Below, piece after piece: positions 24,143-33,093 of a DNA stretch of 64,000 nt (position 1 is its first letter; the number at the start of each line of letters is the position of its first letter). The stretch is from SZUA-368 sp028533045. GTDB taxonomy: Bacteria; Spirochaetota; Spirochaetia; DSM-2461. The stretch lies in NCBI GenBank assembly GCA_050031985.1, contig JBNAIG010000030.1, forward strand, positions 144,188 to 208,187, in the 5' to 3' direction. The translations under genes and the position numbers were made by a program. The notes beneath the pieces are model-generated. The model saw only the letters and a program-made list of their open reading frames with translations, had not been told where the DNA came from and ran no database searches.

Positions 24143-26269
24143 ATGGAAACTGCTCGATTAAAAATTGGAGAGGAAGAATTAATCCTCGAAACCGGAAAGA
24201 TTGCTAAGCAGGCGAACGGAGCCGTTATGGCCCGTTACGGCGGTTCGGTGGTTAATGCTACCGTCTGCTGCAGTTCCGATACACGGGAAGGGCTGGATTT
24301 CGTTCCTATTTCCGTGGACTATAATGAAAGATACTATGCCGCCGGTAAAATCCCCGGCGGTTTTCTCAAGAGAGAAGCCCGTCCCAAAGACAAGGAAATC
24401 CTCGTATCCCGTCTGATTGACAGACCTATGAGACCCCTTTTCTACAAAGCTTTTGGCCGTGAGATTCAGGTTGTTCCCATGACCGTTTCCACCGACCAGA
24501 TCAATCCCCCCGATGTTGTGGGAATGATTGCGGCATTTGCGGCGGTAATGATCTCTGATATCCCCTTTAACGGACCTGTTGCGGCGGTAAGAGTCGGACT
24601 GGTTGACGGGGAATATCTCATTAACCCCACCTTCGAACAGATCGAAAAGGCCGAACTCGATATTATCGTGGCCGGTACTAACGAAGGTATCTGTATGGTT
24701 GAAGGGGGAGCTCACGAAGTTTCTGAAGAACAGATGCTGGAAGCCATTACCAAGGCTGAGGCTACCATTCTTGAGATTTGTGCTTTCCTCCAGGATTTTG
24801 CCGATCGCTGTGGTAAGGAAAAACTTCCCCTGGCGGAAGTAACCTCCGTACTGGAAAAGAGAGACGAAATCTGGAATGAAGCTTTTGAACCTATGAAGAA
24901 AGCTCTCTTCCTGGAAGATAAGCTTCTGAGACTTCAGGGCGTTCGCGCTATTAAGTCTGAGCTTAAAGAGAAGTATGCCGACGTAATCAACGAAGATAAC
25001 GCTCAGCTTTTCTCAGGTATCTTTGAAGATATCGAAAGACAGGTTATCAGAAAATCTATTCTGGAAGACAACAAGCGCTGTGACGGAAGAAAGACCGATG
25101 AAATTCGGCCCATTACTTGTGAAAACGAGGTTCTTCCCCGAGCTCACGGTTCTGCTCTCTTTACCCGTGGTGAAACTCAGTCTCTGGGTGTGACAACTCT
25201 GGGTACTGTCATGGATGAACAGATTCATGATGATATTGACGGCGATAGACGATCTAATTTCATGCTCCACTACAACTTCCCTCCCTATTCTGTAGGTGAG
25301 ACCGGTCGTTTGGGTACAGGACGTCGTGAAATTGGTCACGGCCATTTGGCGCAGAGAGCTCTTGAACCGATTCTGCCCGGTAAGGATGCCTTTCCCTACA
25401 CCATCAGAATTGTTTCTGAGATCATGGAATCTAACGGTTCATCTTCTCAGGCTACAATCTGTTCAGGTACTTTGTCTCTTTTAGACGCCGGTGTACCCAT
25501 TAAGGCTCCCGTAGCGGGAATCGCCATGGGACTTATTTCCGAAAGTGATACGGAATACGCTGTTCTTTCCGATATTCTCGGTGAAGAAGACCACATGGGT
25601 GACATGGACTTTAAGGTAGCCGGTACGGAAAAGGGTATTACCGCTTTCCAGATGGATATTAAGATTTCCCACGTTACTGTGGATCTTATGAAGAACGCCA
25701 TGGAACAGGCTCGTAAGGGTCGTCTCCACATTCTCGGTGAAATGGACAAGTGTCTTTCCGAGCCGGTGGATAATGTTTCCATGTACGCTCCCAAGATTAT
25801 TTCTCTCAAAGTAGTGGAAGATAAGATTGGCGCCGTTATTGGACCGGGTGGAAAGATCATTAAAGGTATTTCCGAAAAGACCGGAGCCAAGGTTAACATC
25901 GACGATGACGGTACTGTAACCATTTCTGCCAAAGACAGAATGGGTGCGGAAGAAGCGGAAAAAATGGTCCGAGCCATTGTTGAAGAGCCCGAAGTGGGAA
26001 CGATTTACCACGGTACGGTTAAGAGACTGATGGACTTTGGTGCTTTCATTGAGATTCTTCCCGGTAAGGAAGGTCTCTGCCATATTTCACGTATCTCCAA
26101 AGAGCGTGTAGAAAAGGTAAGTGATGTTCTTAAGGAAAATCAGGAAGTAGATGTAAGACTTATCGAAGTAGATAGGGTTGGTCGTCTAAATCTGAGCATT
26201 GTAGATGCCCAGGATCCCGATTGGAAGCCCCGGGGCGGAAATCGCTCAAACGGCGGCGGAAGACGTTAA
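24143..26269 (+). CDS. pnp: Polyribonucleotide nucleotidyltransferase (PNPase)
   Basis: A 708-residue phosphorolytic 3'-5' exoribonuclease. It has the two RNase PH-like halves (first with GGFLKREARPKDKEILVSRLIDRP-type sequence, second with RAHGSALFTRGETQ and SNGSSSQATICSG), then KH (VIGPGGKIIKGI) and S1 (GTVKRLMDFGAFIEILPGKEGLCHIS) domains, ending with a basic Gly/Asn/Arg tail. It degrades RNA and can add 3' tails, alongside PcnB at 34.6 kb. Fifteen bp after rpsO; a strong terminator follows. Confidence 0.98.
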   Translation: METARLKIGEEELILETGKIAKQANGAVMARYGGSVVNATVCCSSDTREGLDFVPISVDYNERYYAAGKIPGGFLKREARPKDKEILVSRLIDRPMRPLFYKAFGREIQVVPMTVSTDQINPPDVVGMIAAFAAVMISDIPFNGPVAAVRVGLVDGEYLINPTFEQIEKAELDIIVAGTNEGICMVEGGAHEVSEEQMLEAITKAEATILEICAFLQDFADRCGKEKLPLAEVTSVLEKRDEIWNEAFEPMKKALFLEDKLLRLQGVRAIKSELKEKYADVINEDNAQLFSGIFEDIERQVIRKSILEDNKRCDGRKTDEIRPITCENEVLPRAHGSALFTRGETQSLGVTTLGTVMDEQIHDDIDGDRRSNFMLHYNFPPYSVGETGRLGTGRREIGHGHLAQRALEPILPGKDAFPYTIRIVSEIMESNGSSSQATICSGTLSLLDAGVPIKAPVAGIAMGLISESDTEYAVLSDILGEEDHMGDMDFKVAGTEKGITAFQMDIKISHVTVDLMKNAMEQARKGRLHILGEMDKCLSEPVDNVSMYAPKIISLKVVEDKIGAVIGPGGKIIKGISEKTGAKVNIDDDGTVTISAKDRMGAEEAEKMVRAIVEEPEVGTIYHGTVKRLMDFGAFIEILPGKEGLCHISRISKERVEKVSDVLKENQEVDVRLIEVDRVGRLNLSIVDAQDPDWKPRGGNRSNGGGRR

Positions 26270-26284
26270 ACTTTCCCAGTTCGA

Positions 26285-26310
26285 AAAAGCCCCTTCGGGG
26301 GCTTTTTTTT
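26285..26310 (+). terminator. pnp terminator
   Basis: GCCCC and GGGGC arms around TTCG with flanking A and T pairs, then eight T. A stable UUCG-loop intrinsic terminator 16 bp after the pnp stop. Confidence 0.92.
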
Positions 26311-26320
26311 ATGGGTCGAA

Positions 26321-26349
26321 TTGTCAGAATGCCACTTTGCCGGTATAAT
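26321..26349 (+). promoter_or_regulatory. dut promoter (nearly leaderless)
   Basis: TTGTCA at 26321-26326, 17 bp, TATAAT at 26344-26349. Initiation near 26356 leaves about four bases before the dut ATG at 26360. Confidence 0.75.
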
Positions 26350-26359
26350 GGCTTTATCT

Positions 26360-26797
26360 ATGGATAAAGTAAAAGTTTATTATACCGGGGATGGCGTACA
26401 GCCCCCCCATTATCAATCTTCCGGTGCTGCCGGAGCAGATGTTTATGCCAATCTTGAAGAACCGGTTATTGTTAAGCCCCTGGAACGAGTAATGATTCCT
26501 ACGGGGATTTCCATTGCTTTGCCCGCCGGTTATGAAGCACAGATTCGGCCCCGTTCAGGACTGGCCTGGAAGCAGGGGCTTACCGTACTGAATAGCCCCG
26601 GTACTATTGATTGTGATTATAGGGGCGAAGTAAAAATTCTTCTTATTAATGTGGGGGATCGGGAGGTAACTATTTCCCATGGGGACCGCATTGCCCAGAT
26701 TGTCATAGCTCCCTATACTCAGGGAGAATTTATTCAACGGGAAAAACTCGATGAGACGGACAGAGGCGAAGGAGGCTTCGGCTCTACCGGTGTATAG
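26360..26797 (+). CDS. dut: dUTP diphosphatase
   Basis: A 145-residue trimeric dUTPase, hydrolysing dUTP to dUMP. The five motifs are present: SSGAAGADVYANL, RSGLAWK (PRSGLA), NSPGTIDCDYRGE (GTIDxDYRG), GDRIAQIV and GEGGFGSTG. ATG at 26360 gives the normal length and fits the promoter; an in-frame upstream reading from 26321 starts in the -35 box, and ATG at 26348 falls in the -10 box. It begins an operon running through lptG and perhaps to the HEAT protein. Confidence 0.95.
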   Translation: MDKVKVYYTGDGVQPPHYQSSGAAGADVYANLEEPVIVKPLERVMIPTGISIALPAGYEAQIRPRSGLAWKQGLTVLNSPGTIDCDYRGEVKILLINVGDREVTISHGDRIAQIVIAPYTQGEFIQREKLDETDRGEGGFGSTGV

Positions 26798-28010
26798 GAT
26801 TTTTTGTCTCCTACTAGTAATACTGATTCTCTCCTGTCAAACGGAAGATACCCTCAGAGATAAGGCCAACACAACAGGCCAACTCAATGATACGCAAAGT
26901 GTCGGGGCGTCTTTGGGAGATAGTCCCGATGTTTTCCCGGAAGGGATGGATTGGTTAAGGGAAGCTCAATCAGCCTGGTTTGAAAAAAAAGACCCGGACC
27001 TTACCGATTACTGCCTTGATAGGGTGAATAGTTCAGCCTTGAATAATGAGGGGGATCGGGCCCTTTATCAACTTCTATGCCGTAAGGTTTATACTCGTAT
27101 GCTTCCTTTGAAGGAGTTGGGCTTTGCCGATGCAAATATTTCCTCTCTTTTTCTTGATAGGGACGATTTATGGATTGGGACCTGGGCGGGAGGCATTGTT
27201 CGATACTCTCTTCCCTTAGAGGAACTTGCCACACTCCGCCCGTCACGCGATAGTATTCGGGTCGAGAAAATCTCTGACTTTGAGCGCGTAGGTACGGAGA
27301 TTCGCCTGGCGGGCTATTCCGATTTGTATAGCTATGACAGGACAAATTCCCGGTTGGATCGTCAATTCCCCAAAGATATGGAACGCATTAATAACCTGGC
27401 CTGGTTTAAGGGCACTTTATTTGCTTCCACTGTGGATAAGGGATTATGGTATGAAGGGGAGAGCGGTGAGTGGTATCCCATTGGGGAGCATGTTCCCGGC
27501 CTGTCCCGTATTAATGCGCTTTACATCGATTCCCGGGGATATTTGCTTATCGGTACGGCTTCTGCCGGTATTATTCGTTACGACGGAAACTCCTTTACCT
27601 CTTTTCGGGAGATTTACCCTCGCTTTAAGGGAAGAAATATTACCGCATTTACCGAATCGGGCGACTTACTTATTGTAGGCTCCTATGGGGAAGGGGGATT
27701 TATCATAAATCGTCAATCCGGTGAATCCTGGCAATTTTCCAAAGAGAAGGGCGATTTCCTCTCCGATTACCTTCTTTGCGCTACGGTCAGTGAGAAGTGG
27801 TTTTATGTAGGTACTCTGGGGGGAGGGGTTTATGCGCTGCCTGTTGATTCGGAGGGTAGTTCGGCGGAGTGGATTGCCCTGGGAATGGACGAAGGATTGT
27901 ACTCTCTTGATACTTCCGCTATTATTCCCTATGAGAATTCGATTTATGTTTCCCTTTTGGGCCATGGCGTACTGATATTGGATGAGGAAATTATTGAAAA
28001 GGCGTTATAG
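26751..28010 (+). CDS. Lipoprotein with beta-propeller repeats
   Basis: A 419-residue lipoprotein (lipobox LILSC after a hydrophobic segment). Several blades resemble the regulator-propeller (Reg_prop) repeats of sensor kinases: SSLFLDRDDLWIGTWAGGIVRY, NALYIDSRGYLLIGTASAGIIRYDG and WFYVGTLGGGVYAL. A ligand- or protein-binding role outside the cytoplasm is likely. ATG at 26751 overlaps dut by 47 bases; a GTG at 26790 would shorten the signal peptide and cut the overlap to 8 bases. It overlaps lptF by 29 bases, so it may serve the envelope with that transporter. Confidence 0.65.
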   Translation: MRRTEAKEASALPVYRIFCLLLVILILSCQTEDTLRDKANTTGQLNDTQSVGASLGDSPDVFPEGMDWLREAQSAWFEKKDPDLTDYCLDRVNSSALNNEGDRALYQLLCRKVYTRMLPLKELGFADANISSLFLDRDDLWIGTWAGGIVRYSLPLEELATLRPSRDSIRVEKISDFERVGTEIRLAGYSDLYSYDRTNSRLDRQFPKDMERINNLAWFKGTLFASTVDKGLWYEGESGEWYPIGEHVPGLSRINALYIDSRGYLLIGTASAGIIRYDGNSFTSFREIYPRFKGRNITAFTESGDLLIVGSYGEGGFIINRQSGESWQFSKEKGDFLSDYLLCATVSEKWFYVGTLGGGVYALPVDSEGSSAEWIALGMDEGLYSLDTSAIIPYENSIYVSLLGHGVLILDEEIIEKAL

Positions 28011-29271
28011 AACTATTCATCTTTACCTTACCAGGGAGTTTCTTTTTTCCTTCCTTGTCTCATTTCTCTTTTTCTTTATTATCTTTTTTGTGAATCAGAT
28101 ATTACTGTTGGCAGAGAAAATCCTTTCAAGCCGAATCCCTTTAGGTTATGTCTTAAAGTTGATTTTATGTACATTCCCTTCTATTTTAGCCCTCTCATTT
28201 CCTTTTGCTACTTTGGTCGGAGCCCTTATGTCTTTGGGAAGTCTTTCTTCTCAAAAGGAAATTCTGGCTATGGAATGTGTAGGGATCTCTCTCAAGAGTC
28301 TCTCCCGTCCCATTCTGCTTGTGGGAATGGTTTTTTGCCTCGTCTCTTTTTATATTAATGATTATTTACTGCCCTTGGGAGCTGTTCATTACCGGAGGAT
28401 CAGCCGAGAAATCTTTACCGTAATGCCCTCTCTGGAGTTAGAGCCCTATTCTGTCAAATTCATAGACAATCGTGTCGTGATCACCACCGATGTGGATGAG
28501 AATCAGTTTGGACCGATTCTCATTATTGAGAACGGGAGTCATAACGAAAGAACCCTTATGATGTCCCCTTCGGGACATTTTGAAAATCATCCCGATAAAC
28601 TGGGGAATTTTTCCATAATGATGGATGATGCGGAACTGCACCGGGTAGACAATAGGAATCGTCAGGCCCAAACTTATACCAAAGCAGATCTTTTTTCCAT
28701 GAATTTCCTTTTTAGTTCCATAGAAGGAATGTCCAAGCTGAGCCCCCGTGAAATTCGGACCTTTGACCTTATTAAGGAGATTCGAGAGAAGGAAGAAGCC
28801 TTTGAAGAAGAGGTTGTGCGGTGGGAAGAAAAGCTGGCCGTTGCTAAAGAGGAGTATGAGAAAGCCGTAGTAGAAGCTGAGGAAGAGGGGCTAGATGATA
28901 AAACAATCGAGAAACGGGAAAAAGAAGTGGAGCGGCAGGAGGAGCGTGTTGATAAACTTGTCCAATCTCCACCCAGGAACAGAACGTTGGAAACCTGGCG
29001 TATGGAGTATTATCAGAAATTCGCCATTCCCTTCTCCTGTTTTCCCTTTGTTCTGATAGCTTTTCCTTTGGGGGTCGTTTCCCGGAGAAGCGGACGGGCC
29101 GTAGGTTTTCTTATGGGACTGTTTTTGGCCTTTCTTTACTGGGCCTTTCTCATTATGGGACGGAATCTGACCATGCGCTCCGGTTTATCGCCCTTTCTTT
29201 CCATATGGATGGCGAATATTTTGCTTACTATTGTGGGAAGCATTCTCTACTTTAGAAAGATAAGGGGTTAG
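27982..29271 (+). CDS. lptF: LPS-export-type permease LptF (YjgP/YjgQ family)
   Basis: A 429-residue inner-membrane permease of the Lpt type. Spans are near residues 18-42, 55-80, 100-125 and, after a large periplasmic domain, three more in the last 90 residues (FPFVLIAFPLGVVSRRSGRAVGF is a family mark). The periplasmic part holds an unusual Glu/Lys-rich helical insert (about 258-325, EKEEAFEEEVVRWEEKLAVA and on) not seen in the adjacent LptG. With LptG and an LptB ATPase elsewhere it would move a lipid or glycolipid to the outer membrane; many spirochaetes lack classical LPS, so the cargo is uncertain. Confidence 0.85.
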   Translation: MRKLLKRRYRTIHLYLTREFLFSFLVSFLFFFIIFFVNQILLLAEKILSSRIPLGYVLKLILCTFPSILALSFPFATLVGALMSLGSLSSQKEILAMECVGISLKSLSRPILLVGMVFCLVSFYINDYLLPLGAVHYRRISREIFTVMPSLELEPYSVKFIDNRVVITTDVDENQFGPILIIENGSHNERTLMMSPSGHFENHPDKLGNFSIMMDDAELHRVDNRNRQAQTYTKADLFSMNFLFSSIEGMSKLSPREIRTFDLIKEIREKEEAFEEEVVRWEEKLAVAKEEYEKAVVEAEEEGLDDKTIEKREKEVERQEERVDKLVQSPPRNRTLETWRMEYYQKFAIPFSCFPFVLIAFPLGVVSRRSGRAVGFLMGLFLAFLYWAFLIMGRNLTMRSGLSPFLSIWMANILLTIVGSILYFRKIRG

Positions 29272-29273
29272 GG

Positions 29274-30356
29274 ATGATGAAAACACTTACCAGAATGATT
29301 TTTCGTGATCTCATACCGGTCTTCCTTGTGGCCCTTCTCTTCTTTGTTATGATCCTTCAACTTCTGGATATCTTCAATAACCTTTGGAAGTTTCTCAATA
29401 ATGATGTCCCCCTTACAACCGTATTTGTCATTGCCCTTTATTATGTGCCCAAGTGCATCTCCTATGTTCTTCCCGTGACAATCCTGTTCTCCGTTACCTA
29501 TACTCTGGGGAACTATTTTGCCAATAACGAGCTCATAGCCATTTTAAATAGTGGGATTTCTCTTTTTAGGCTTTCCTTACCTATTCTGATTATGGGATTG
29601 GCCGTAAGTTTGGGAAGCTTCCTTTTTGACCAGTATGTGGTGATTGAAACCTATCGAATCAAAAATGAGATGACAACTGATTTGACCGGAAAGAAGGTGA
29701 ACTACAATAATAGTCAGGTGACGATTCTAACCGAGGGGGGAGAGCGGATTTATCATGCCGTTTTCTATAACGACTCACAGAAGGAGTTAAGCCGGCCTCT
29801 AGTTCTCGACAGGGATGGGGAAGGCCGATTAATCCGGCGGATTGAGGCTGACCGGGCTTCCTGGGAGGAGGATGTCTGGTTCTTCAAAAAAGTGCGGATC
29901 TATGAAGGTTTCGGAGGAGAATCAGCTCCTGTTTTAAAGGAATACGATGAGTTTTCCGACCCGGCTCTTAATGAAGATCCGGCTACTTTCCGGCGGGATT
30001 TAAGGAATGTGGAAGAGATGACCCTCGCCGATGCCAAAGAATGGATTCATTCCCAGATGAAGGCCGGTTTGCCCTACAAGGAAGCTCTAACCGACTACTA
30101 TCAGCGTTTCTCCTTTGCTCTGACCAGCTTCATTGTGACTCTTATCTCCTGTGCTTTGGGAAGCCGTTTTAAAAAGAATATTCTGCTTATGAGTCTTCTT
30201 TCCAGTTTGGGGCTTTCCGTCATCTATTATATCTTCCAGATGCTTACGGCTCTTATGGCCACTTATGGGACGGTTACTCCTCTCATGGGAGCCTGGCTGG
30301 GGTTTATTTTATTCTTTATGGGAGGTATAATCCTCTTTCGCTACGCCCCGACCTGA
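29274..30356 (+). CDS. lptG: LPS-export-type permease LptG (YjgP/YjgQ family)
   Basis: A 360-residue partner of LptF with the same layout: membrane spans near 10-35, 50-75 and 95-120, a periplasmic beta-jellyroll part (about 125-270, KVNYNNSQVTILTEGGERIYHAVFYN) and three C-terminal spans (ALTSFIVTLISCALGSRFKKNI). It follows lptF by 2 bp. ATG ATG at 29274/29277; either may start. Confidence 0.87.
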   Translation: MMKTLTRMIFRDLIPVFLVALLFFVMILQLLDIFNNLWKFLNNDVPLTTVFVIALYYVPKCISYVLPVTILFSVTYTLGNYFANNELIAILNSGISLFRLSLPILIMGLAVSLGSFLFDQYVVIETYRIKNEMTTDLTGKKVNYNNSQVTILTEGGERIYHAVFYNDSQKELSRPLVLDRDGEGRLIRRIEADRASWEEDVWFFKKVRIYEGFGGESAPVLKEYDEFSDPALNEDPATFRRDLRNVEEMTLADAKEWIHSQMKAGLPYKEALTDYYQRFSFALTSFIVTLISCALGSRFKKNILLMSLLSSLGLSVIYYIFQMLTALMATYGTVTPLMGAWLGFILFFMGGIILFRYAPT

Positions 30357-30392
30357 TGGGCGACGCTGTTTTGGCAGCATAAGGAGATTTTC

Positions 30393-31511
30393 ATGATAGA
30401 TATTCTGGCCCGTGATAAATTTACCGATGCCCGGCGGGGGATTTTGGAACTTCCCCACGGCAAGGTGGAAACCCCTACCTTCATGCCCGTAGGGACAAAC
30501 GGTACGGTCAAGGCTATTCTTTTTAGGGCTTTGGAAAACATGGGGTACCGTCTCATACTGGGTAATACCTATCACCTCTATCTCCGTCCGGGAATGGAGG
30601 TGCTCAAAGGGGCAGGGGGACTTCATCAGTTTACCGGTTGGAATCATAACTTTCTTACCGACTCCGGAGGATTTCAGGTGTTCTCCCTTTCCCAGCTCAG
30701 GAAAATCACCCCGGAAGGTGTAAAATTTCAGTCTCATATCGACGGTTCGCGCCATCTTTTTACACCGGAAAGCGTGAGTGAAGTGCAGGAGTTCTTTCGC
30801 AGCGACATTCAGATGGTACTGGATGTTTGTACTCCTCCGGGAATAGAGCATAAGGAAGCGGAGGAGGCCCTTAAAATAACCACCGACTGGGCCAAGCGGG
30901 CCTATACGCGCTGGACTCAGCGGGACCCCTCCTACGAAGGTAAAATCTTTGGTATTGTTCAGGGAAATTTCTACAAAGACCTTCGTAAAAGAAGCGCCGA
31001 AGAGATCTGCTCCATTGATTTTCCCGGTATTGCCATCGGAGGGCTCTCCGTAGGGGAAGAGAAAGAGGTTTTTAAGGAGTATCTTTTTCATACAGCCCAG
31101 TATCTTCCCGACGAAAAACCCCGCTATGTCATGGGAATCGGTACCCCCGACTACATGCTTGAAGCGGTGGAAGCGGGTATCGATATTTTTGACTGTGTTT
31201 ATCCCACCCGTGTGGCCCGTAACAGTTCGGTCTTTACCAACGAGGGAATGATAGCTCTGAAGAACGAACGTTTCAAAACCGACTACGGTCCTATCGACGA
31301 AACCTGTGATTGTCCCGTTTGTCGTCAGTTTTCCCGTTCCTATATTCGTCATCTCTTTAAAACAAAAGAGATCCTCGGCCCCATGCTGACGACGGAACAC
31401 AACCTTCACTTTATGTATAAGCTGATGGAACAGACGAGGGAAGCTATCTCCCTGGGAGCTTTTAAAAAGTTTAAAGCCGACTTTCTTGACCGTTATTACA
31501 GGGGAAAATAG
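30393..31511 (+). CDS. tgt: Queuine tRNA-ribosyltransferase
   Basis: A 372-residue bacterial TGT that exchanges G34 for preQ1 in tRNAs with GUN anticodons. Motifs: MPVGTNGTVKAI, the active-site DSGGFQVFSLS, the second Asp in DIFDCVYPTR, GGLSVGE and the zinc site CDCPVCRQF with a His about 25 residues later (TTEHNLHFM). AAGGAG precedes ATG at 30393. GTG of murJ follows directly. Confidence 0.97.
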   Translation: MIDILARDKFTDARRGILELPHGKVETPTFMPVGTNGTVKAILFRALENMGYRLILGNTYHLYLRPGMEVLKGAGGLHQFTGWNHNFLTDSGGFQVFSLSQLRKITPEGVKFQSHIDGSRHLFTPESVSEVQEFFRSDIQMVLDVCTPPGIEHKEAEEALKITTDWAKRAYTRWTQRDPSYEGKIFGIVQGNFYKDLRKRSAEEICSIDFPGIAIGGLSVGEEKEVFKEYLFHTAQYLPDEKPRYVMGIGTPDYMLEAVEAGIDIFDCVYPTRVARNSSVFTNEGMIALKNERFKTDYGPIDETCDCPVCRQFSRSYIRHLFKTKEILGPMLTTEHNLHFMYKLMEQTREAISLGAFKKFKADFLDRYYRGK

Positions 31512-33068
31512 GTGAAGGAATCGACTAAACGGGAAAGTACACTGGCTACTTATATTGTTATGGCCTGTACCCTTGCGTCACGGCTGTTGGGGTTTGTCCG
31601 GGAAGCCTTAATCAATCATTTCTTTGGAGCGGGCAGTTCGGCCGACGTATTGCGGGCTATTTTTAACTTTCCCAACAATATGCGAAAATTGCTTGCCGAA
31701 GGGGCTCTTTCTTCGGCGTTTATTCCCGAGCTTTCCCGTCAATTGGTAGAGGATGAGTCGGGAAAAAAAGCCAAAAGCCTTACCGCCAGTATTTTGGGAC
31801 TTCTCCTCCTCATAACAATACCTCTTACTCTGCTTTTCATTATATTTCCCGGGGCGGCTGTAAATATTCTCACCGACTTTAAGGATCCCGCTCAAACCGA
31901 ATTGGGAACCCGGCTTATGCCCCTCCTTATTAGTTACATCTTTTTTGTGAGTATTAGTGCTCTCCTTATGGGGGTGCTTAATTCTCACAAACGGTTTTTT
32001 GTTCCCGCCATCACGCCGGTTTTCTTCTCCATTTCCGTTATCTCATCGGTTCTCCTTTTCCACGATCGGTTAGGGATATTCTCCATGGCTATGGGGGTTA
32101 TCGGAGGGGGAATTGGACAAATCCTGATTCAGATCCCCTCTTTTCGAAAGCTGGGCTACTCTCTAAAACCTTCCCTTTCCTTTAAATCGGAAGAGTTCCG
32201 CCGCGTCATGGTGAGTTGGGGGCCCATCTTATTAACTTCCTCTATTTTCTCGGTGAATCAGATTATCGCCCAGCGATTTGCCTCCATGCTGGAAGTGGGC
32301 AGTATTTCTGCTATGAACAATGCTATTATCTTTTGGCAGCTCCCTTTTGGGCTTTTTGTTAATTCCCTTCTCACTGTTATTTATCCCAAAATGAGCCGAC
32401 AGGTTGCCGCCGGGGATATGGACGGCTTGGGGGAATCGCTCATTTATGGTTGGAGAGGTCTTATGGCTATGCTTCTTCCCTCAGCTGCGGTATTTATGAC
32501 AATTGGGGCTCCCATTATTGCTGTTGCCATGCAGAGAGGAGAGTTTACCTCCCATAATACTCTTATGGCAGCGGAGGTTCTCTTCGCCTACTCTACGGGG
32601 CTTCTCTTTGTGGGGGCTTATAATTTTAGCCAACGGGCCTTTTATGCCTTGGGGGACTATAAGACGCCTATCAAGGTCTCTCTTGTTCTTGTGGCAGTGG
32701 ATATTCTTTTTTCCGTTCTCTTCCTTTTTGTCTGGAAGGTGGGCGTAAGCGGCCTGGCCTATGCCAATACTATTGCCTATTTTGCAGGGTTATTCATATA
32801 TTTTTTTGTAATTCAAAAGAGAGTTACCCTGTCGGGCGGAAGGAAGCTTCTCATTACATTGGGTAAAGTCTTTGCGGCTTTGGCTGCAGGACTCCTCTGG
32901 TTATGGTTCATGAACCGGCTTTGGGGAAATGAGTGGTGGACCGGTGGCTACAGTTTTAGAGCTCTGGGAATTCTAATGTTTTATGGGTTGGGCTACGTTG
33001 TTGTCGTTCTGGGAGCCTATCACTTATTGAAAGTGGAATTTCTGTCGATAATGAGACGAAAAGGCTAG
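31512..33068 (+). CDS. murJ: Lipid II flippase MurJ (MviN)
   Basis: A 518-residue polytopic inner-membrane protein of the MOP superfamily with about 14 hydrophobic spans. The N-terminus is typical: ASRLLGFVREALINHFFGAGSSADVLRAIFNFPN and then RKLLAEGALSSAFIPE. It flips lipid II across the membrane for peptidoglycan assembly. GTG at 31512 is immediately after the tgt stop, which indicates coupling. Confidence 0.93.
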   Translation: MKESTKRESTLATYIVMACTLASRLLGFVREALINHFFGAGSSADVLRAIFNFPNNMRKLLAEGALSSAFIPELSRQLVEDESGKKAKSLTASILGLLLLITIPLTLLFIIFPGAAVNILTDFKDPAQTELGTRLMPLLISYIFFVSISALLMGVLNSHKRFFVPAITPVFFSISVISSVLLFHDRLGIFSMAMGVIGGGIGQILIQIPSFRKLGYSLKPSLSFKSEEFRRVMVSWGPILLTSSIFSVNQIIAQRFASMLEVGSISAMNNAIIFWQLPFGLFVNSLLTVIYPKMSRQVAAGDMDGLGESLIYGWRGLMAMLLPSAAVFMTIGAPIIAVAMQRGEFTSHNTLMAAEVLFAYSTGLLFVGAYNFSQRAFYALGDYKTPIKVSLVLVAVDILFSVLFLFVWKVGVSGLAYANTIAYFAGLFIYFFVIQKRVTLSGGRKLLITLGKVFAALAAGLLWLWFMNRLWGNEWWTGGYSFRALGILMFYGLGYVVVVLGAYHLLKVEFLSIMRRKG

Positions 33069-33093
33069 GCCAAGCGGGCAGCCGGGAGGGCTT

